Positions 7,657-15,244 of a stretch of DNA of 36,884 bases are shown here, one piece after another. The number at the start of each line of letters is the position of its first letter. Position 1 is the stretch's first letter. Origin of the DNA: a virus; the IMG/VR virus record IMGVR_UViG_3300030107_008154, positions 1 to 36,884 of that record; one strand, 5' to 3'. The notes beneath the pieces are model-generated. The model ran no database searches. It was given only the letters and a program-made list of their open reading frames with translations, and was not told the DNA's origin. The translations under genes and the position numbers were made by a program.

Positions 7657-9295
7657 ACAAAAACCTATCGATGAAATATTTCGGTAACTTATGCTTGTTT
7701 TTTACAACACTTTCAACAATAGCACCATCTAATATATAGGTTGTACAATAGTCTTTTTTTGACCGAACACCACGTCCGCATGATTGAATTAATGAGCATA
7801 GCATTTTGTTTGAATACCAATCAAAATCATCATTCATAAGTCTATCAATTCTTTTATCTTTTGTTGGTAAGTATGGTGCTTTAACAATAATTTGAAAGCG
7901 CGCTAAATCATCTTTTAAATCGACACCATGTGACATAGAAGGTGATATTAATACTGTTGGTTTATTATTATATAAATGTTGTTCTAATAGTTCTTCATTA
8001 CGTACACCAGGCTCTCTAATTAAAAATCTTGAACCATTTATTTTATTTGCCAGAAAAGATGTAATCGTATTATTATGTGTATGTATTATACCTTTATCAT
8101 CTTTATGATGCTCACAAATTTGTTTTATTTGATCTACTACTTTCGGTAAGCTACGTTTTAAGTTATGATAGTTTAACTTAACTTTTGTATTGCAATATAT
8201 AGGTGAATCTTTAGCATTAAAAGATGATTCAGCTTCAACATATTTAAACTTATCTATACCTAAACTCTTGCAAAAGTTTTTAGGATCAATAATAGTAGCA
8301 GACATTAATATAACTTTATCAGCATATCTAAATAAGTGGCTAGAAAGATTATTTACCTTTAACGGCATAAACGTTATACCTTCTTTATTTGTTTCAAAAA
8401 GATATTCACTTTCATTCCATGTTTCAATAATTAAAGAAAGTTTAGAGTGTAAATTTCGTAAACTAACTATTTGTCTTCTAATCTCAACTAAGAATTTTTT
8501 ATTATTAGAGTTGTTACTATTATTAATTGTATCACGAACTTCTTCTATTTTATCACTTAAATCTAATAATAGATTGTTAATCCACTTGACAACATTGGAA
8601 TTATTTTTTGAATAAAACGGTCTTACTAATATATCCATCTTACTCAACATTTCGAAGTTAATAGTACAAGAAAACTCTTTTACTAATTGATCTTCTAATT
8701 CTGCAGCTTCATCACAAATTAAATATTGTCGTTTCTTTACATGATTGGGTAAAGAAAAAAACATATTATAATTTAAAGCTGCAAATCGATTTATTAAAGC
8801 ATCTCTCCTATCATTATGATACGGACATTTATGCCTTCTTCTATGATCTTCTAATATATTTTTAGGCATAATTAACGATTCCATCTCAACGTCAATATCT
8901 CTATCAATTGTGCTGATGTAATTACTCTTACCTTTAAGAATAGTAGTACCTTTAAATAAGCTCTTATATTGATCTTGTAAAGCCTTAGTTATCGTTAGTG
9001 CAAAACATCCTGCTGTAGCTTGCTCCATACATTCATCTTCGTGTGTAAAAAACCCTGTTTGATCAATTTTAAACGCTGTATATGAGGTTATTAAATCTTT
9101 AAAGTCTTCAGATGGTTCGCTTGAATCATTCGCAAGAGTTTTTGATATAAAGCTTTTACCTGAACCGGTTGGAGCATTACACACAACAAACTTATGACCA
9201 TCTTTAAAAGCTTGATCAATATTTTTTAAAAGCTTTACCTGAGAAGAGTTTGGAGTATAACCCTCTGGAAATTTTTCTAACAGACCACCTACCAC
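7655..9295 (-). CDS. superfamily 2 DNA helicase, DinG/XPD (Rad3)-like
   Basis: An ATP-dependent helicase of 546 residues. Walker A is APTGSGKS (41-48), the DEAH box is degenerate as CDEAAELED (DEAA at 195-198), motif III-like MSATIIDP is at 331-338, and motif VI is IQSCGRGVRSKKDY near the C-terminus. DEAH-to-DExx boxes and SATI/L are typical of the DinG/XPD group. Between Walker A and the DEAA box there are cysteines at 89, 97 and 157 (KCPYH), where XPD-type enzymes carry a four-Cys iron-sulfur cluster. Only three are obvious, so cluster binding is uncertain. The start is GTG at 9295, six bases after the previous stop. A likely role is DNA replication or repair during infection. Confidence 0.85.
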   Translation of the reverse strand: MVGGLLEKFPEGYTPNSSQVKLLKNIDQAFKDGHKFVVCNAPTGSGKSFISKTLANDSSEPSEDFKDLITSYTAFKIDQTGFFTHEDECMEQATAGCFALTITKALQDQYKSLFKGTTILKGKSNYISTIDRDIDVEMESLIMPKNILEDHRRRHKCPYHNDRRDALINRFAALNYNMFFSLPNHVKKRQYLICDEAAELEDQLVKEFSCTINFEMLSKMDILVRPFYSKNNSNVVKWINNLLLDLSDKIEEVRDTINNSNNSNNKKFLVEIRRQIVSLRNLHSKLSLIIETWNESEYLFETNKEGITFMPLKVNNLSSHLFRYADKVILMSATIIDPKNFCKSLGIDKFKYVEAESSFNAKDSPIYCNTKVKLNYHNLKRSLPKVVDQIKQICEHHKDDKGIIHTHNNTITSFLANKINGSRFLIREPGVRNEELLEQHLYNNKPTVLISPSMSHGVDLKDDLARFQIIVKAPYLPTKDKRIDRLMNDDFDWYSNKMLCSLIQSCGRGVRSKKDYCTTYILDGAIVESVVKNKHKLPKYFIDRFL

Positions 9296-9301
9296 ACTTA
9301 A

Positions 9302-9652
9302 TTATACAATACCTTCATCAGAAGGCAATATATACACTAAGTTATCATATAATTTAGACTTTGAAGAGCTATCTAAAAATTTTGCTCGAGTTAATTGTCT
9401 CACTGGTATAAAAGAGCTTAGGTGGTAGTTAAGAATTGCTGTTGTTTCATCCCAATCCAATTTATATGGATACGGAATCTCATATGATTTTATTGAGTCT
9501 TTATATTCCAGGGTGAAATTAATATAGTATTGTTTAATTTGAAAGATTTTAAGCTTACCACGTTTTAACACTTTTTTATCCGTTTTTATTATTATATTCT
9601 GTAATAAGAACGGTTTTAAAAAATCTGTTACTTTTTCTAAGCTTACATTCAT
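9302..9652 (-). CDS. hypothetical protein, 116 residues
   Basis: No family recognised. The protein is basic, with predicted alternating helix and strands (FLKPFLLQNIIIKTDKKVLKRG, YYINFTLEYKDSIKSYEIPY) and a late conserved-looking patch IPVRQLTRAKFL. It starts at an ATG overlapping the upstream stop as ATGA and ends six bases before the helicase start, so the three genes appear translationally coupled. The context (helicase downstream, WYL_2-like protein upstream) suggests a nucleic-acid metabolism role, but this is only positional. Confidence 0.7.
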   Translation of the reverse strand: MNVSLEKVTDFLKPFLLQNIIIKTDKKVLKRGKLKIFQIKQYYINFTLEYKDSIKSYEIPYPYKLDWDETTAILNYHLSSFIPVRQLTRAKFLDSSSKSKLYDNLVYILPSDEGIV

Positions 9653-10026
9653 GAATTCATAAAATTAAATTTCTGCTCTGGAGACATTGGATATAAATTT
9701 TCATTAAAATAAATCCAAAAATCATCGTTTGCGGGTATTTTTTGTATTAAGTCACATTGGTTCATATTAATGTTTCGGTAGTCTTGCATTAATATATCCC
9801 AAGCAACAGCTAAATTATCCGGACCGAGGTATGCTTTCGGAGGGCCTTTTGGTGGAAAATAATTTAAAGAAACTCTTCCATTAACAGAGTTTAATAAAGA
9901 TAGAGATTTTGTGCAAATCATTCTCCTCGTAGCGGCTTGACCCTTTTTAATTATTCTACGTGGGAATCTTATTTCACAAACATTATCCAAAAGAATTGAA
10001 TCAAGAGCTGCTTTCTGTATTAACAT
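9649..10026 (-). CDS. Sm/SH3-like WYL_2-type small protein (putative)
   Basis: A 125-residue protein from the ATG at 10026 (MLIQKAALDS); an in-frame TTG at 10047 would add seven residues but increases the overlap with the upstream gene. The core CEIRFPRRIIKKGQAATRRM followed by ICTKSLSLLNSVNGRVSLNY and AVAWDILMQDYRNI resembles the phage family once called DUF2693 (WYL_2, Sm-like SH3 beta-barrel): a basic strand, then R-R-M-I-C-T, then a WD-x-L motif near the end. Such domains are thought to bind nucleic acid or small ligands. It overlaps the downstream gene by ATGA coupling. Confidence 0.55.
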   Translation of the reverse strand: MLIQKAALDSILLDNVCEIRFPRRIIKKGQAATRRMICTKSLSLLNSVNGRVSLNYFPPKGPPKAYLGPDNLAVAWDILMQDYRNINMNQCDLIQKIPANDDFWIYFNENLYPMSPEQKFNFMNS

Positions 10027-10417
10027 CTTGTAATTTACAAATACCAAACATCCTCTCTTCGTTTAAAAATATACCTTTTTTAATCTTACCCTTGCCCTCT
10101 ATTAAAACACCTGAAATAGTTACTCCCATATTATTTGGAAAAATAACTATATCACCTTCTTTGGTATATTTTACATCAGGACCTGCTAAAATTACTTTTC
10201 CTTTTCGCCAAGCTTTTGTTAATGCGTTAGTTGGTACTAAAATACCATTACGTTCTACCTCACCTTGTTCTGTTTCATCTACATATTCTATAAGAAGAAT
10301 ATCATCAAAAATAAAACTTAACTCATAATCATCTATTCCAAAATCACCTTTATCAGGATCAGATAAATCAATTAAACTTCTAGTAGGTGCCAAATTATCT
10401 ATGCTAGCTGTCGCCAT
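10001..10417 (-). CDS. GroES-like co-chaperonin (gp31-type role)
   Basis: The 138 residues match the GroES fold in order: DDILLIEYVDETE (39-51), an exposed loop ending in NGILVPTNAL (57-66) that mirrors the GroES mobile loop and its I-V-L contact, KGKVILAGPDVKYTKEGDIV (72-91) matching GKVVAVGPG...VKVGDxV, FPNNMG, and a C-terminal LNEERMFGI (118-126) matching the EEDILGI end of GroES. There is an N-terminal extension of about 35 residues. In T4, gp31 replaces GroES so that GroEL can fold gp23; a similar task is inferred here. Late control fits: GCTAAATA lies exactly 5 bases before the ATG. Confidence 0.75.
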   Translation of the reverse strand: MATASIDNLAPTRSLIDLSDPDKGDFGIDDYELSFIFDDILLIEYVDETEQGEVERNGILVPTNALTKAWRKGKVILAGPDVKYTKEGDIVIFPNNMGVTISGVLIEGKGKIKKGIFLNEERMFGICKLQDVNTESSS

Positions 10418-10421
10418 ATAG

Positions 10422-10796
10422 CTATTTAGCTAACTTTTTATTTAATTCAACATATTGTAATAATTCACGCTTTGATATATTTTTATTCTTAGCAATTATA
10501 CTGATATCAACTTCTTCTTCTTTATCCTTCTTCTTCTTTTTAATATAGTTAATTCTTTTCCATTTTAAACGTGGAATGAGATAATAATACATTCTATATG
10601 CTTGTTGTTTATCTTCAAAAATAGTACTAAATTTATTTAGCGTTTCATTTGTAAAAACACACATATCATTATTATAGAATGATAACCACCTATTAAATAG
10701 AAAAGGAATAAAGTTTTGTTCTCCTTCAGTGTCTAAAACACCTGCATCATCTTTTCTAGAATAAAATAATTTATTTTGTAATTTAAAAAAGTTCAT
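10422..10796 (-). CDS. 62: DNA polymerase clamp-loader small subunit gp62-like (putative)
   Basis: A 124-residue basic protein. The segment FIPFLFNRWLSFYNNDMCVF followed by NETLNK, then a Gln/Tyr-rich helix (DKQQAYRMYYYLIPR) and KRINYIKKKKK matches the layout of T4-type clamp loader A subunits in marine phages, which read FxxNRxLSxxPDxxxYANExN, then QYxFLLNxIRxKKRFxxW. The C-terminal helix with SKRELLQYVELN is also consistent. T4 gp62 is longer (187), but cyanophage versions are about this size. The partner gp44 is not in the window. The start overlaps the hldE-like stop as TAATG. Confidence 0.6.
   Translation of the reverse strand: MNFFKLQNKLFYSRKDDAGVLDTEGEQNFIPFLFNRWLSFYNNDMCVFTNETLNKFSTIFEDKQQAYRMYYYLIPRLKWKRINYIKKKKKDKEEEVDISIIAKNKNISKRELLQYVELNKKLAK
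10423..10430 (-). promoter_or_regulatory. late promoter element GCTAAATA, 5 bases from ATG
   Basis: Minus strand GCTAAATA, then GCTAT, then the ATG of the GroES-like gene. It overlaps the end of the clamp-loader-like gene (TAG stop). It lies in a near-palindrome, GCTATTTAGC. Confidence 0.6.
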
Positions 10797-11200
10797 TATT
10801 TACGTAAACGATAGTAGTCATATTCTAATATACCAGTTGTAGAATACCCTTTAATTCTTTCAAAAAATTTAAGTTCCTTTGCATGTTCCTGTCCAATGAC
10901 AGGTTTACCTCGCCAATCGGAACCTATTATCATTATATCGGGGTTAATTTCTTTAATTAAATCTCGTAAACCCTGGGAACTATCAAAACTACGAACTTCA
11001 TCTACAAAACGTAGCGATTGAAGCATTTTTATTCTATCAGATAATTTATTATAGGGTCTATCTTCACCCTTATCTTTCTTTACTTTGTCATCTGAATCGA
11101 CACCAACGTAAAGGTAACCGAAACTTTTTGCATATTCAAATAGTTGTAAATGACCGACATGTAAAATATCAAAACAACCATTCGTAAATATTTTTTTCAT
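10796..11200 (-). CDS. hldE-C-like: HldE-type nucleotidylyltransferase domain protein (heptose-1-phosphate adenylyltransferase-like)
   Basis: Class I nucleotidyltransferase of 134 residues. FTNGCFDILHVGH (5-17) carries the HxGH motif, followed by YLYVGVDSDDKVKKDKG with DRPYN, and YSTTGI near residue 119, the STxxI partner motif of RfaE domain II/TagD-like enzymes. Its size and motifs fit the adenylyltransferase half of HldE, which makes ADP-D-glycero-beta-D-manno-heptose from heptose 1-phosphate. The kinase half is a separate gene at 16157-16909. A glycerol-3-phosphate cytidylyltransferase is the main alternative. Its start overlaps the DUF366-like stop by 4 bases. Confidence 0.85.
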   Translation of the reverse strand: MKKIFTNGCFDILHVGHLQLFEYAKSFGYLYVGVDSDDKVKKDKGEDRPYNKLSDRIKMLQSLRFVDEVRSFDSSQGLRDLIKEINPDIMIIGSDWRGKPVIGQEHAKELKFFERIKGYSTTGILEYDYYRLRK

Positions 11201-11778
11201 ACAATAATTTTTGTCGTAGCAACGAACTGATCTCTTACTTCGGTATTGAAGTAATCAATAACAGTCTTGCTAAATGTTTTAATTTGCTTTGCTGTTAAGT
11301 TGGATGAATAAGCAAAAGGAGGTGCCTTATCTCCTGCTACAACATTAATACCAGTATGACCTAATGCTACATTATCTTTAGAATACGTAATAGATACACT
11401 TACTTTACCAGATTCTCTTACTTGCTTATCAGTTCCAAGGAACTCATCTTGAACTAATAGATCATCACCATCAACCATAATTCCCTTATTAATAAAACCA
11501 GATAAAATATTAGCAACTCCTGTATTAAATAATCTCTGAAATGATACAGCACCTAGAGGACACAAGCCAGGAATCTCCCAACAAAAATTAACTGCATCCT
11601 GACTATGTATAAAGTCATTTTCTAGCGAATCTTCTAGATCAATTAAAGCATCTTCCACATACATCGGAGCCCTAAACGCTACAATATTACCTTCACCGGC
11701 AACATCCTTACGAAAAAATTTATAAGCAAATCTCTCATGAATTAACTTACCATCATATACACCTTGTTCGATAATCAT
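11197..11778 (-). CDS. DUF366-like conserved protein
   Basis: A 193-residue protein with FRAPMYVEDALIDLEDSLEN, a WEIPG-LCPLGAVSFQRLF segment, a GDDLLVQDE turn and KVSVSITYSKDNVALGHTGI-NV. This series (FRG..VDLED, E......QRL, GDDL, KLSVSI, H.GINV) is what I recall of DUF366 proteins from archaea and bacteria. The function is unknown. It has its own sigma70-like promoter (11786-11813) of the same form as the QueE promoter, so it is probably expressed early, and it reads into the HldE-like nucleotidyltransferase and clamp-loader-like genes. A link to either the sugar or the deazaguanine pathway is possible but not shown. Confidence 0.6.
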   Translation of the reverse strand: MIIEQGVYDGKLIHERFAYKFFRKDVAGEGNIVAFRAPMYVEDALIDLEDSLENDFIHSQDAVNFCWEIPGLCPLGAVSFQRLFNTGVANILSGFINKGIMVDGDDLLVQDEFLGTDKQVRESGKVSVSITYSKDNVALGHTGINVVAGDKAPPFAYSSNLTAKQIKTFSKTVIDYFNTEVRDQFVATTKIIV

Positions 11779-11785
11779 ATAACGT

Positions 11786-11813
11786 ATTATATATAATATA
11801 TACTAGCTTTCAA
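11786..11813 (-). promoter_or_regulatory. sigma70-like promoter for DUF366-like gene
   Basis: Minus strand TTGAAA (11813-11808), 16-base spacer, TATAAT (11791-11786), 7 bases to the ATG. It lies partly within the 3' end of the HAD gene. The same -35/-10 pair and spacing occur upstream of QueE. Confidence 0.65.
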
Positions 11814-12117
11814 CTATATTGTTATTTTTTATATAGTCTTCAATGTTTATGCACTTATCATCAATCCATAAATCATACGATGGTTTATGCATCATGAGCT
11901 TATTATACTTTACACCCCATTCATTAAGCTGGTTAGCAGTTACATATGTCCAGTCTTTTCCGGAATTACCACCTCTAGCTGTATAGTATGTAATATGAGA
12001 TCCATTATCATATAGATTATTAAAATGCTCAATTAAAGATTTACACGGAGTTGAATTTAAGTAGTCTGATGACTTTGTCTCACAAATTGTGTTATCTATA
12101 TCAATTAGTAGTTTCAT
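11803..12117 (-). CDS. small HAD-superfamily hydrolase (sugar-phosphate phosphatase-like)
   Basis: A 104-residue minimal HAD protein. Motif I DIDNT (6-10) gives the nucleophile Asp and acid/base Asp, motif II-like YYTARG (44-49) follows, and HKPSYDLWIDDK supplies motif III Lys and motif IV Asp pair. Close relatives sit in capsule and nucleotide-sugar clusters. With HldE-like kinase and adenylyltransferase genes in the same operon, it could remove the 7-phosphate of heptose 1,7-bisphosphate (the GmhB step, also a HAD enzyme), but it is shorter than GmhB and this is inference. It overlaps the cupin gene by 17 bases. Confidence 0.75.
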   Translation of the reverse strand: MKLLIDIDNTICETKSSDYLNSTPCKSLIEHFNNLYDNGSHITYYTARGGNSGKDWTYVTANQLNEWGVKYNKLMMHKPSYDLWIDDKCINIEDYIKNNNIVES

Positions 12118-12484
12118 TTTTTTGACTATCCCCAGGCTCTACTCTGTAACTATCATGTTCAAAGTGTTGTGTACTTACTTCTATAATTTCAGAATCTTCT
12201 AATGCTTTTAGTTTATGTGGAATATTAGGCTTAATATCAACAACCATTCCTTCATTAATAGTTTTTGTAACACGATTCGCGTTTGTTAAATTATAGTATG
12301 ACAGCTCCAATCTACCTTTAGCTACATACCACGTTTCTTCTTTTTCAATATGGTAGTGCATTGAAAAAGAGCTATTTTTTTTAAATGATAAAATCTTTAG
12401 ACAATATTTTTCTTTATTTACTATCCACCTTTCGTTGCCCCATCCCTTAGGGTGGTCTTTATACTGTATAATTTCAGGCCTCAT
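12101..12484 (-). CDS. cupin, mannose-6-phosphate isomerase type II-like
   Basis: A 127-residue single cupin. KGWGNERWIVNKEKYCLKIL is typical of the C-terminal cupin of bifunctional phosphomannose isomerase/GMP enzymes. The metal motif is visible as SMHYHIEKEETWYVAKG (His43, His45, Glu49 or Glu50), with the second cupin motif at VDIKPNIPHKL. Related stand-alone cupins accompany sugar-nucleotide genes. The reaction is probably a hexose- or heptose-phosphate isomerisation or epimerisation, not fixed by sequence. It starts inside the end of the flavodoxin gene (11-base overlap). Confidence 0.8.
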   Translation of the reverse strand: MRPEIIQYKDHPKGWGNERWIVNKEKYCLKILSFKKNSSFSMHYHIEKEETWYVAKGRLELSYYNLTNANRVTKTINEGMVVDIKPNIPHKLKALEDSEIIEVSTQHFEHDSYRVEPGDSQKNETTN

Positions 12485-12923
12485 TTATTTTTTCAACTAA
12501 ACTCTCTACCCAATTATCTGCATCTTCTTCGTAATCAATATCACAATCGACTCTTTCTAATAATGGTGTACCACCATGTCTTATAAGTTCTCTTTCTAGC
12601 TCTTTTCCACAACCACAAAAAATATCATATGAACTATCTCCTAGGCCAAGAACAGCAATAGATTTATCTATACCTAGTGGCTCAGAATTTCGTAAACTTT
12701 CAAAAAAAGGTACAGCTTCATCTGGTGGTTCACCCTCACCCCATGTACTAGTTATTCCTACAATACAATCTGCTTCTTGATGTAAAAAATTAATTTCCTC
12801 ATTATCATCTAAGCAGAACTCATTAACAGTATGACCAGCATCCTCTAGTGCACTCTTAGCGTTGTCTGCTACAAACTCAGCGTTACCTGTCATACTTGCA
12901 TATATAAGTGTTATTTTTTTCAT
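12474..12923 (-). CDS. flavodoxin (MioC/flavodoxin-like)
   Basis: A 149-residue FMN protein. The phosphate-binding loop is SMTGNAE (10-16), the first FMN-contact loop is STWGEGEPPDEA, and the second is LGLGDSSYDIFCGCG. The size and full set of FMN loops indicate a short-chain flavodoxin. Flavodoxins are the usual electron donors to radical SAM enzymes, and three such enzymes (14021, 20939, 26179) are encoded in the same operon, so this is the likely role. A candidate sigma70-type promoter is upstream. Confidence 0.88.
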   Translation of the reverse strand: MKKITLIYASMTGNAEFVADNAKSALEDAGHTVNEFCLDDNEEINFLHQEADCIVGITSTWGEGEPPDEAVPFFESLRNSEPLGIDKSIAVLGLGDSSYDIFCGCGKELERELIRHGGTPLLERVDCDIDYEEDADNWVESLVEKINEA

Positions 12924-12939
12924 AAATTTATTATATAAT

Positions 12940-12966
12940 ATTATACTGAGAATAATATAAACTCAA
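12940..12966 (-). promoter_or_regulatory. possible sigma70-like promoter for flavodoxin
   Basis: Minus strand TTGAGT (12966-12961), 15-base spacer, TATAAT (12945-12940), 16 bases to ATG. A second TATAAT ends 6 bases from the ATG but lacks a good -35. This is weaker than the QueE and DUF366-like promoters, in an extremely AT-rich 39-base gap. Confidence 0.35.
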
Positions 12967-13487
12967 CTATCATATTTTATAACACTCCTAACATCAGTTG
13001 AACCGTGTAAAAAAGCTAAGTCAATAAAAACTAATTTACCTAACACCTCATAACCGGCTTGTTTGCATAACTCTTCTGCAGCATCCATGGTTCCGCCTGT
13101 AGCATAAACATCATCAACTATAATAACTTTACCTTTACCAGGTTGCATTTGAATCGTATCATTACCGTATTCAAGATCATAAGTTTTTGATTCTACCGGT
13201 GGAGGAAGTTTATCTTTTTTTCTAATAAGCTTCAACCCTTTATTAGAATATTGCGATAATGCCGAGGCAAAAATAAATCCCCTCGAATCAATACCTACCC
13301 AATAATCCATATATGTTTCAAATTTAACAAACATTTCAAATATTGCTTGTCTAAAAGCCTTGGGATCGGCTAATAATGGCTGTATATCTTTAAATGTAAC
13401 ACCTGGGATCGGAAAATTTGGTATATCAGTTACATATGGAGTAAAATCTGTTATAACAGAAGAATCAAATTTAGAAAAATCAGCCAT
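12963..13487 (-). CDS. apt: adenine phosphoribosyltransferase-like (type I PRTase)
   Basis: A 174-residue protein close to bacterial APRT (about 170-180). The N-terminal IPNFPIPGVTFKDIQPLLAD is diagnostic of APRT, and the PRPP loop is VIIVDDVYATGGTMDAA. It should join adenine with PRPP to give AMP in nucleotide salvage. Neighbours are a flavodoxin (downstream) and an SDR-like protein (upstream). Another purine or deazapurine base as substrate is conceivable but not supported by visible residues. Confidence 0.88.
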   Translation of the reverse strand: MADFSKFDSSVITDFTPYVTDIPNFPIPGVTFKDIQPLLADPKAFRQAIFEMFVKFETYMDYWVGIDSRGFIFASALSQYSNKGLKLIRKKDKLPPPVESKTYDLEYGNDTIQMQPGKGKVIIVDDVYATGGTMDAAEELCKQAGYEVLGKLVFIDLAFLHGSTDVRSVIKYDS

Positions 13488-13502
13488 AATATATAATAAT
13501 AT

Positions 13503-14024
13503 CTAAATATTAAATTGCAATAATTCTTGTACAAACTTAGCTGGTATTTGAGTGCCATGCAAACGAAATTCTTTATTGTTAGTATCTTCGAAAGCTATTC
13601 GTAAAATTTCATCTGCAGCTTCATGAAGCGACATCAACTCTATAACACCGTAAGGTTCACATTTATTTTCTTTTAAATCTTGACATACACCCTTTCCTAA
13701 TAAAACAGGAAGCTTAATTACTTTACCTTGTTTGTGATTTGCTAATAAATATCCCCCTGCTTTTTGCTTATAAAAATTGTAAAAATTATTTTGCTCTGAA
13801 TAAGTAGACGTAAAAATTATTTTATGCTCTTTGTTTGTATCTACAAATTTTTTAAACTGTTTATAGCAATTTTTCTGAGCTTTTTTATCATTTTTATCTC
13901 TCATATCCCAGGTATGGTATATGAAAACGACTTTTGGTGATAATCTAAACCCTGGGCTAATATATCTAATTTTATATTCTAACTCTTTACCAAGTTGCCC
14001 ATTACCATTTTGTAATACAATCAT
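13503..14024 (-). CDS. short Rossmann SDR-like protein (dTDP-4-dehydrorhamnose reductase-like fragment)
   Basis: A 173-residue protein with a nucleotide-binding turn NGNGQLGKEL (6-15), similar to the GxxGQLG of RmlD-type reductases, a beta strand KIIFTST in the place of the SDR catalytic Ser strand, and YNFYKQKAGGYLL resembling the YxxxK motif. It is shorter than RmlD (about 290), with most of the substrate domain missing, so it may be a reduced sugar-nucleotide reductase or have another function. It overlaps the radical SAM gene stop as ATGA. Confidence 0.55.
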   Translation of the reverse strand: MIVLQNGNGQLGKELEYKIRYISPGFRLSPKVVFIYHTWDMRDKNDKKAQKNCYKQFKKFVDTNKEHKIIFTSTYSEQNNFYNFYKQKAGGYLLANHKQGKVIKLPVLLGKGVCQDLKENKCEPYGVIELMSLHEAADEILRIAFEDTNNKEFRLHGTQIPAKFVQELLQFNI

Positions 14025-15244
14025 ATAAATTCACTATGAATTATATTCTCTTTAATTTCTTCTTGTAGCTCGAGTAGTTCTTTTTTGACTGCATCTCTTG
14101 CCTCACCTTCAACACTATTATAAGCTTCATGTATATCCCATACAGCTTTATTACTCTCATGAGGCTTACATAGTTGTGTACAATTTTTAAAGCATTCAAC
14201 GTTATCTATTTGATGCATTATACGTTGTCTCTCTTGTACATCGTCCCAGACCTCTTTAAAGGATTTTTCATGTAAAGATCCATAGCTATATTGCTTATAT
14301 CCACGGTGATTAGTACACACGTAAACATTTCCATCAGCTCCTACACAGGGCTGCACTTGAGATCCCATACATTTTTTATACCTACGACCGAATAAAGACC
14401 TATCTTCTATTAAGTCGCTTAATTTATACCCATTAATTTGAAATTTATGCCCAAGAATTTCTTTAGCGGCATCTAGCTGAGGCTCTACATTTTTATTCCA
14501 AAAATCTAAATCTCTTTGTACACCGTCTTCTCTCTCTCGATTTACAATTTCAGGTTTATATTGACAATAATCTACATCTACATCTGCAAAGAATTTTGCA
14601 AAGTCTACAACCTCATGACACGTGTCAGGTGTGATAACAAAACCAACACCAATGCCAATTTTTTTACCCTTATCCTTGTTAACTTTAATCAACTTATTTA
14701 AGTTGCTCACCATCTTATCCCAACCTTGATTACCTTTAGCACGTCTAATATTGTTATAAGTTTCCGGTGTACCGGCATCAATAGAGAATCTTACCCATGT
14801 CATGTTATCAACCATTGTTTCAAACAGATCCCATCTATCAAGCAATGTACCATTAGTAAAAATACCCATTTTAATATCTGAATTTTCACCAATGTATGCA
14901 ATTGCTTCTTTTAAGTGTTTATTAATTGTTGGTTCGCCACCTCCTGTCCAGTTAATGGCCCTCACACCCATATCAACAAAATCTTTACATGCTCCTAACA
15001 ATATATCTCTAGGCATAACTGTCTTATCATATGTTTCAAGATTTTTCGATTCAGGTAAATGTATATAGGAAGATATACAAAAGTAACATCCATGATTACA
15101 TGTATTACTCGGATCTATCTCTACTAGAACTGGGGCCGGGTTTTTATCATCTAAATAATCTATTACCCTATCTGCATTTGCATAAATTTTAGCTGCAGGG
15201 TTAAATATTTTACCTGATGTTAGTATTTCTTCTTTATTAAGCAT
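14021..15244 (-). CDS. radical SAM protein with SPASM-like C-terminal cysteines
   Basis: A 407-residue enzyme. CNHGCYFC (Cys49, Cys53, Cys56) is the CX3CX2C motif binding the SAM-cleaving 4Fe-4S cluster. GGGEPT follows the first strands, and KMGIFTNGTLLD and VRFSIDAGTPETYN are typical of the MoaA/PqqE/anSME-type barrel. The C-terminal segment has further cysteines (KKCMGSQVQPC, YVCTNHRG, CFKNCTQLCKPH) like a SPASM/twitch auxiliary cluster domain. No peptide substrate is encoded nearby, so action on a sugar is more likely in this operon (inference). It overlaps genes on both sides. Confidence 0.88.
   Translation of the reverse strand: MLNKEEILTSGKIFNPAAKIYANADRVIDYLDDKNPAPVLVEIDPSNTCNHGCYFCISSYIHLPESKNLETYDKTVMPRDILLGACKDFVDMGVRAINWTGGGEPTINKHLKEAIAYIGENSDIKMGIFTNGTLLDRWDLFETMVDNMTWVRFSIDAGTPETYNNIRRAKGNQGWDKMVSNLNKLIKVNKDKGKKIGIGVGFVITPDTCHEVVDFAKFFADVDVDYCQYKPEIVNREREDGVQRDLDFWNKNVEPQLDAAKEILGHKFQINGYKLSDLIEDRSLFGRRYKKCMGSQVQPCVGADGNVYVCTNHRGYKQYSYGSLHEKSFKEVWDDVQERQRIMHQIDNVECFKNCTQLCKPHESNKAVWDIHEAYNSVEGEARDAVKKELLELQEEIKENIIHSEFI

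Noticed and set aside
11803-12117. Naming the small HAD protein GmhB
   Set aside because: It is much shorter than GmhB and the visible motifs are generic HAD. The GmhB role is kept only as inference.
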